This document shows, in pieces, positions 5,779 through 8,033 of a DNA stretch of 8,033 nt. The DNA is from Pseudomonadota bacterium (GTDB lineage: Bacteria > Pseudomonadota > Gammaproteobacteria > Burkholderiales > Burkholderiaceae_C): the NCBI GenBank assembly GCA_030918015.1, contig JAUPTP010000081.1, positions 1 through 8,033 on the forward strand, read 5' to 3'. Within the stretch, counting starts at the first letter, position 1. Each line of letters begins with the position of its first letter. The notes under the pieces were generated by a model. That model did no database searches. It saw only the letters and a list, made by a program, of their open reading frames with translations, and was not told where the DNA came from. A program made the position numbers and the translations under genes.

Positions 5779-7248
5779 TCAGCCCGCCGGAAACAGCCCC
5801 TCCACCGCCCGGTACAGCGCCCTGAAGCGCGCATGGCGAGCGGCCAGCCGCGCGGTCTCGGCCGGATCGGGCGAGAAGGTCGCGGCGATCTCGGGCGCGG
5901 GGCAGACCTGGTCGAGCGTGCCGCCGTCGGCCAGCCAGGCCAGGCGTGCGGCGCCCAGCGCGCCGCCGGCCTCGCCGCCGTGGCGGGTGACCATCGGCAT
6001 GCCGATCGCGTCAGCCAGCAGCTGCGCCCACAGGCTCGAGCGCGCGCCGCCGCCCACCAGCGTGAGGCTGGCCACCTCGCCCGGCTGCACGCCCAGCGCA
6101 TGCCAGCCGTCGAGCAGGCCGAAGGTCACGCCCTCGATCACCGACCAGCCCAGCGCGGCCGCGTCGTGCTCGTTGGTCAGCCCGAAGAAGCTGCCCTGCG
6201 CGTGCGGGTTGTTGTGCGGCGTGCGCTCGCCGTTCAGGTAGGGCAGGAAGAGCGGCGCGCGCGCGCGCTGCTCCGGGCTCAGGCGCGCCACCTGCTCGAG
6301 CAGCGCGCCTTCGCTGGCGGCGCCGACCCGCCGCGTCACCCAGCTCAGGCCGTTGGCGGCGCTGAGCATCACGCTCATCTGGTGCCAGGTGCCGGGCAGC
6401 GCGTGGCAGAAGGCGTGCATCGCGCTGGCCGGGTTGGGGCGGAAGCGGTCGCTGGTCAGGAAGATCACGCCGGAGGTGCCCAGCGAGACGAAGCCCTCGC
6501 CCGGCCGCACCGCGCCGATGCCGACCGCGCTGGCGGCGTTGTCGCCGCCGCCGCCGGCGACGATCACGCCGGCCGGCAGGCCCCAGCGCGCGGCCAGCTC
6601 GGGCTGGAGCGTGCCGGAGGCCTCGCTGCCCTCGACCAGCCGCGGCATCTGCGCCTCGGTCAGGCCGCAGGCGGCCAGCACCTCGGGCGACCAGCGCCGC
6701 TCGGCCACGTCCAGCCACAGGGTGCCGGCGGCGTCGCTCATCTCGCCGACGCGCTCGCCGGTCAGCATGAAGCGCAGCCAGTCCTTGGGCAGCAGCACGG
6801 TGGCGGTCTTCGCGAAGACCTCCGGCTCATGCCGGCGCACCCACAGCAGCTTCGGTGCGGTGAAGCCGGGCATGGCCAGATTGCCGGCGATCGCGTGCAG
6901 ACGCGGGCAGGCGGCCTCCAGCTCGGCGCATTCGGCGCCGCTGCGGCCGTCGTTCCAGAGGATGGCCGGGCGCAGCACCTCGCCGGCGGCATCCATCAGC
7001 ACCGCGCCGTGCATCTGGCCCGACAGGCCGATCGCGCGCACCTGCGCCAGCGCCGGCGCCTGCCCGGCCTGCAGCCGCGCCATCGCGCGCGCCATCGCGT
7101 CCCACCAGTCGGCGGGCGACTGCTCGCTGTGCAGGGGCGCGGGGCGCTGCACGGTCAGCCGCTCGCCGACGCTGGCCACGAGGCGGTGCTGCCGGTCGAG
7201 CAGCACCAGCTTGAGCTCGGAGGTGCCGAGATCGATGCCGAGGTACAT
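5779..7248 (-). CDS. xylB: Xylulokinase (FGGY carbohydrate kinase)
   Basis: Phosphorylates D-xylulose with ATP to D-xylulose 5-phosphate, feeding the pentose phosphate pathway. It is 489 residues, the normal length. The N-terminus MYLGIDLGTSELK carries the phosphate-binding Asp6; SGQMHG (residues 76-81) is the sugar-binding Met-His typical of xylulokinases; RPAILWNDGR follows. Asp236 in GGGGDNAASAVG corresponds to the catalytic base. YLNGERTPHNNP and the second FGGY block LVGGGARSSLWAQLLADAIG lie in the C-terminal half. AGGA (plus 7258-7261) sits nine bases upstream of the ATG. The gene begins 35 bases after the AraC-family gene on the same strand, so the two are probably cotranscribed. In pseudomonad mannitol/arabitol clusters the equivalent kinase is called mtlY with an AraC-type MtlR, so a sugar-alcohol role is as likely as xylose; the flanking transporter genes are out of view. 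Confidence 0.94.
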   Translation of the reverse strand: MYLGIDLGTSELKLVLLDRQHRLVASVGERLTVQRPAPLHSEQSPADWWDAMARAMARLQAGQAPALAQVRAIGLSGQMHGAVLMDAAGEVLRPAILWNDGRSGAECAELEAACPRLHAIAGNLAMPGFTAPKLLWVRRHEPEVFAKTATVLLPKDWLRFMLTGERVGEMSDAAGTLWLDVAERRWSPEVLAACGLTEAQMPRLVEGSEASGTLQPELAARWGLPAGVIVAGGGGDNAASAVGIGAVRPGEGFVSLGTSGVIFLTSDRFRPNPASAMHAFCHALPGTWHQMSVMLSAANGLSWVTRRVGAASEGALLEQVARLSPEQRARAPLFLPYLNGERTPHNNPHAQGSFFGLTNEHDAAALGWSVIEGVTFGLLDGWHALGVQPGEVASLTLVGGGARSSLWAQLLADAIGMPMVTRHGGEAGGALGAARLAWLADGGTLDQVCPAPEIAATFSPDPAETARLAARHARFRALYRAVEGLFPAG

Positions 7249-7283
7249 GGGATGGGGTCCTGCGGAAAGGCTCAGGTCGGCGC

Positions 7284-8033
7284 TCAGGCCGCGCCGCCGA
7301 AGCGGTTGTCGGCCTGCTTGCGGAACTCGCTCGGCGTCAGCCCCTTGATCTCGAGGAAGCGCCGGTTGAAGTTCGCGACATTGTTGAAGCCGACCTCGAA
7401 GCAGATGTGCGTGATCAGCCGGTCCGATTCCATCAGCAGCTGGCAGGCGCGGTTGATGCGGACGCGGTTGACGAAGTCGGTGAAGGTGTTGCCGGTGGCG
7501 CGGCGGAAGAAGCGGCTGAAGCGGCTCTCGCTCATGCCCAGCTCGGCGGCGATGTCGGCGGCGGAGAAGGCCTGGCCGAGGTTGTCGGTGATGCGGCTGA
7601 CCACCGCGTCGATCTGGTCGAGCGAGGTGTCGTCGTCGATGCTCTGCATCTGCACGTTCGACAGCAGCCGGTAGTCGGTGCAGGCGGCCAGCTCGGCCAT
7701 CAGCTCGCAGAAGACGGCGAAGCGGCGCAGGCCGCGCGCCTCCTTGATGCGCTGCCAGGACTGCTGCGCGCGCTCGCCCATGCCGAAGAACTCGATGCCG
7801 TGGCGCGCGCGCTCGAGCATCGGCAGCACCTCGCCCAGCTCGGGGATGGCCGCGGCGGCGCGCGCCATCGGCTCGTGCTGGAACTGGATCGCCAGATCGC
7901 GCAGCGTCACGCCGCCGTCGGGCATGTCCATCGACAGCCAGTTGTGCGGCAGCCGCGGGCCGGTCAGCACCAGGTGGCCGGGCTGGAACTGCCCGATCCA
8001 GTCGCCGACGAAGACCTTGCCCGAGGTGCTGGT
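7284..8033 (-). CDS. AraC-family transcriptional regulator (5' end beyond window)
   Basis: Sugar-responsive DNA-binding regulator of the AraC/XylS family. The frame is open from the right edge (8033) to the stop at 7284, giving 249 residues; about 40-60 N-terminal residues are probably missing from a ~300-residue protein. The start of the visible part (KVFVGDWIGQFQPGH, then LVLTGPRLPHNW) is the end of a cupin-like sensing domain. The C-terminal DNA-binding domain has both helix-turn-helix units: ADIAAELGMSESRFSRFFRR (about 159-178) and THICFEVGFNNVANFNRRF (about 208-226), followed by the family's GLTPSEFRKQ. A GTG at 7968-7970 could be taken as a start, but sequence upstream keeps the family pattern, so the gene is truncated by the window rather than short. 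It lies immediately upstream of xylB and probably controls a xylose or sugar-alcohol operon; the inducer is not determinable here. Confidence 0.93.
   Translation of the reverse strand, partial: TSTSGKVFVGDWIGQFQPGHLVLTGPRLPHNWLSMDMPDGGVTLRDLAIQFQHEPMARAAAAIPELGEVLPMLERARHGIEFFGMGERAQQSWQRIKEARGLRRFAVFCELMAELAACTDYRLLSNVQMQSIDDDTSLDQIDAVVSRITDNLGQAFSAADIAAELGMSESRFSRFFRRATGNTFTDFVNRVRINRACQLLMESDRLITHICFEVGFNNVANFNRRFLEIKGLTPSEFRKQADNRFGGAA

Noticed and set aside
5760..5786. CGGGCT / AGCCCG stem between the convergent DUF484 and xylB genes as a bidirectional terminator
   Set aside because: Only six pairs with a 15-base loop and no T-run on either side; not enough to call a terminator in DNA this GC-rich.
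4975..7674. 899-codon open frame on the plus strand across the DUF484, xylB and AraC genes
   Set aside because: It runs antisense to xylB and the AraC gene and out of frame with DUF484. Its product is a repetitive Arg/Ala/Gln/His-rich sequence with no domain, typical of a stop-poor frame in high-GC DNA.
1..8033. CRISPR array, tRNA, rRNA or insertion-sequence ends
   Set aside because: I saw no regularly spaced direct repeats, no cloverleaf-like sequence, no rRNA segments and no transposase motif with terminal repeats.

Overview
The window reads as chromosomal DNA from a high-GC betaproteobacterium, most likely order Burkholderiales. The coding stretches I counted by hand are about 73 to 80% GC. 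The metK / tandem LpxL-family acyltransferase / dapF / DUF484 order is, from general knowledge, a core block in that order. Genus cannot be fixed from the sequence.

Layout. At the left edge is the 5' part of metK on the minus strand, with a GTG start and a good ribosome binding site. It is divergent from two acyltransferases on the plus strand (660-1580 and 1577-2473) that overlap by ATGA and probably put secondary acyl chains on lipid A. About 1.5 kb of accessory material then interrupts the block before dapF. It consists of a promoter-like site, a 9-bp inverted repeat, the first ~50 codons of a ribonucleotide reductase gene (nrdA) fused to an unrecognised lower-GC tail, and a two-gene toxin-antitoxin module: an MbcA/ParS/Xre-type antitoxin followed by a RES-domain toxin. 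Core genes resume with dapF (diaminopimelate epimerase) and a DUF484 protein. Where xerC would commonly follow, two minus-strand genes converge on DUF484 instead: a xylulokinase and, upstream of it, an AraC-family regulator that runs off the right edge.

How the genes fit together. metK makes S-adenosylmethionine; the acyltransferases build the outer membrane; dapF feeds lysine and peptidoglycan synthesis. The RES/antitoxin pair is a likely NAD-depleting type II module set among these housekeeping genes. The stop of the nrdA-fragment ORF overlaps a candidate antitoxin start as ATGA, and the toxin stop overlaps a possible early dapF start in the same way, so the insert may be translationally linked at both ends. 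The AraC regulator and xylulokinase look like part of a pentose or sugar-alcohol catabolic cluster continuing to the right.

The most interesting region is 2474-4042. Its gene families are known; the arrangement is what may be unusual. I did not find a system whose components are themselves unrecognisable.
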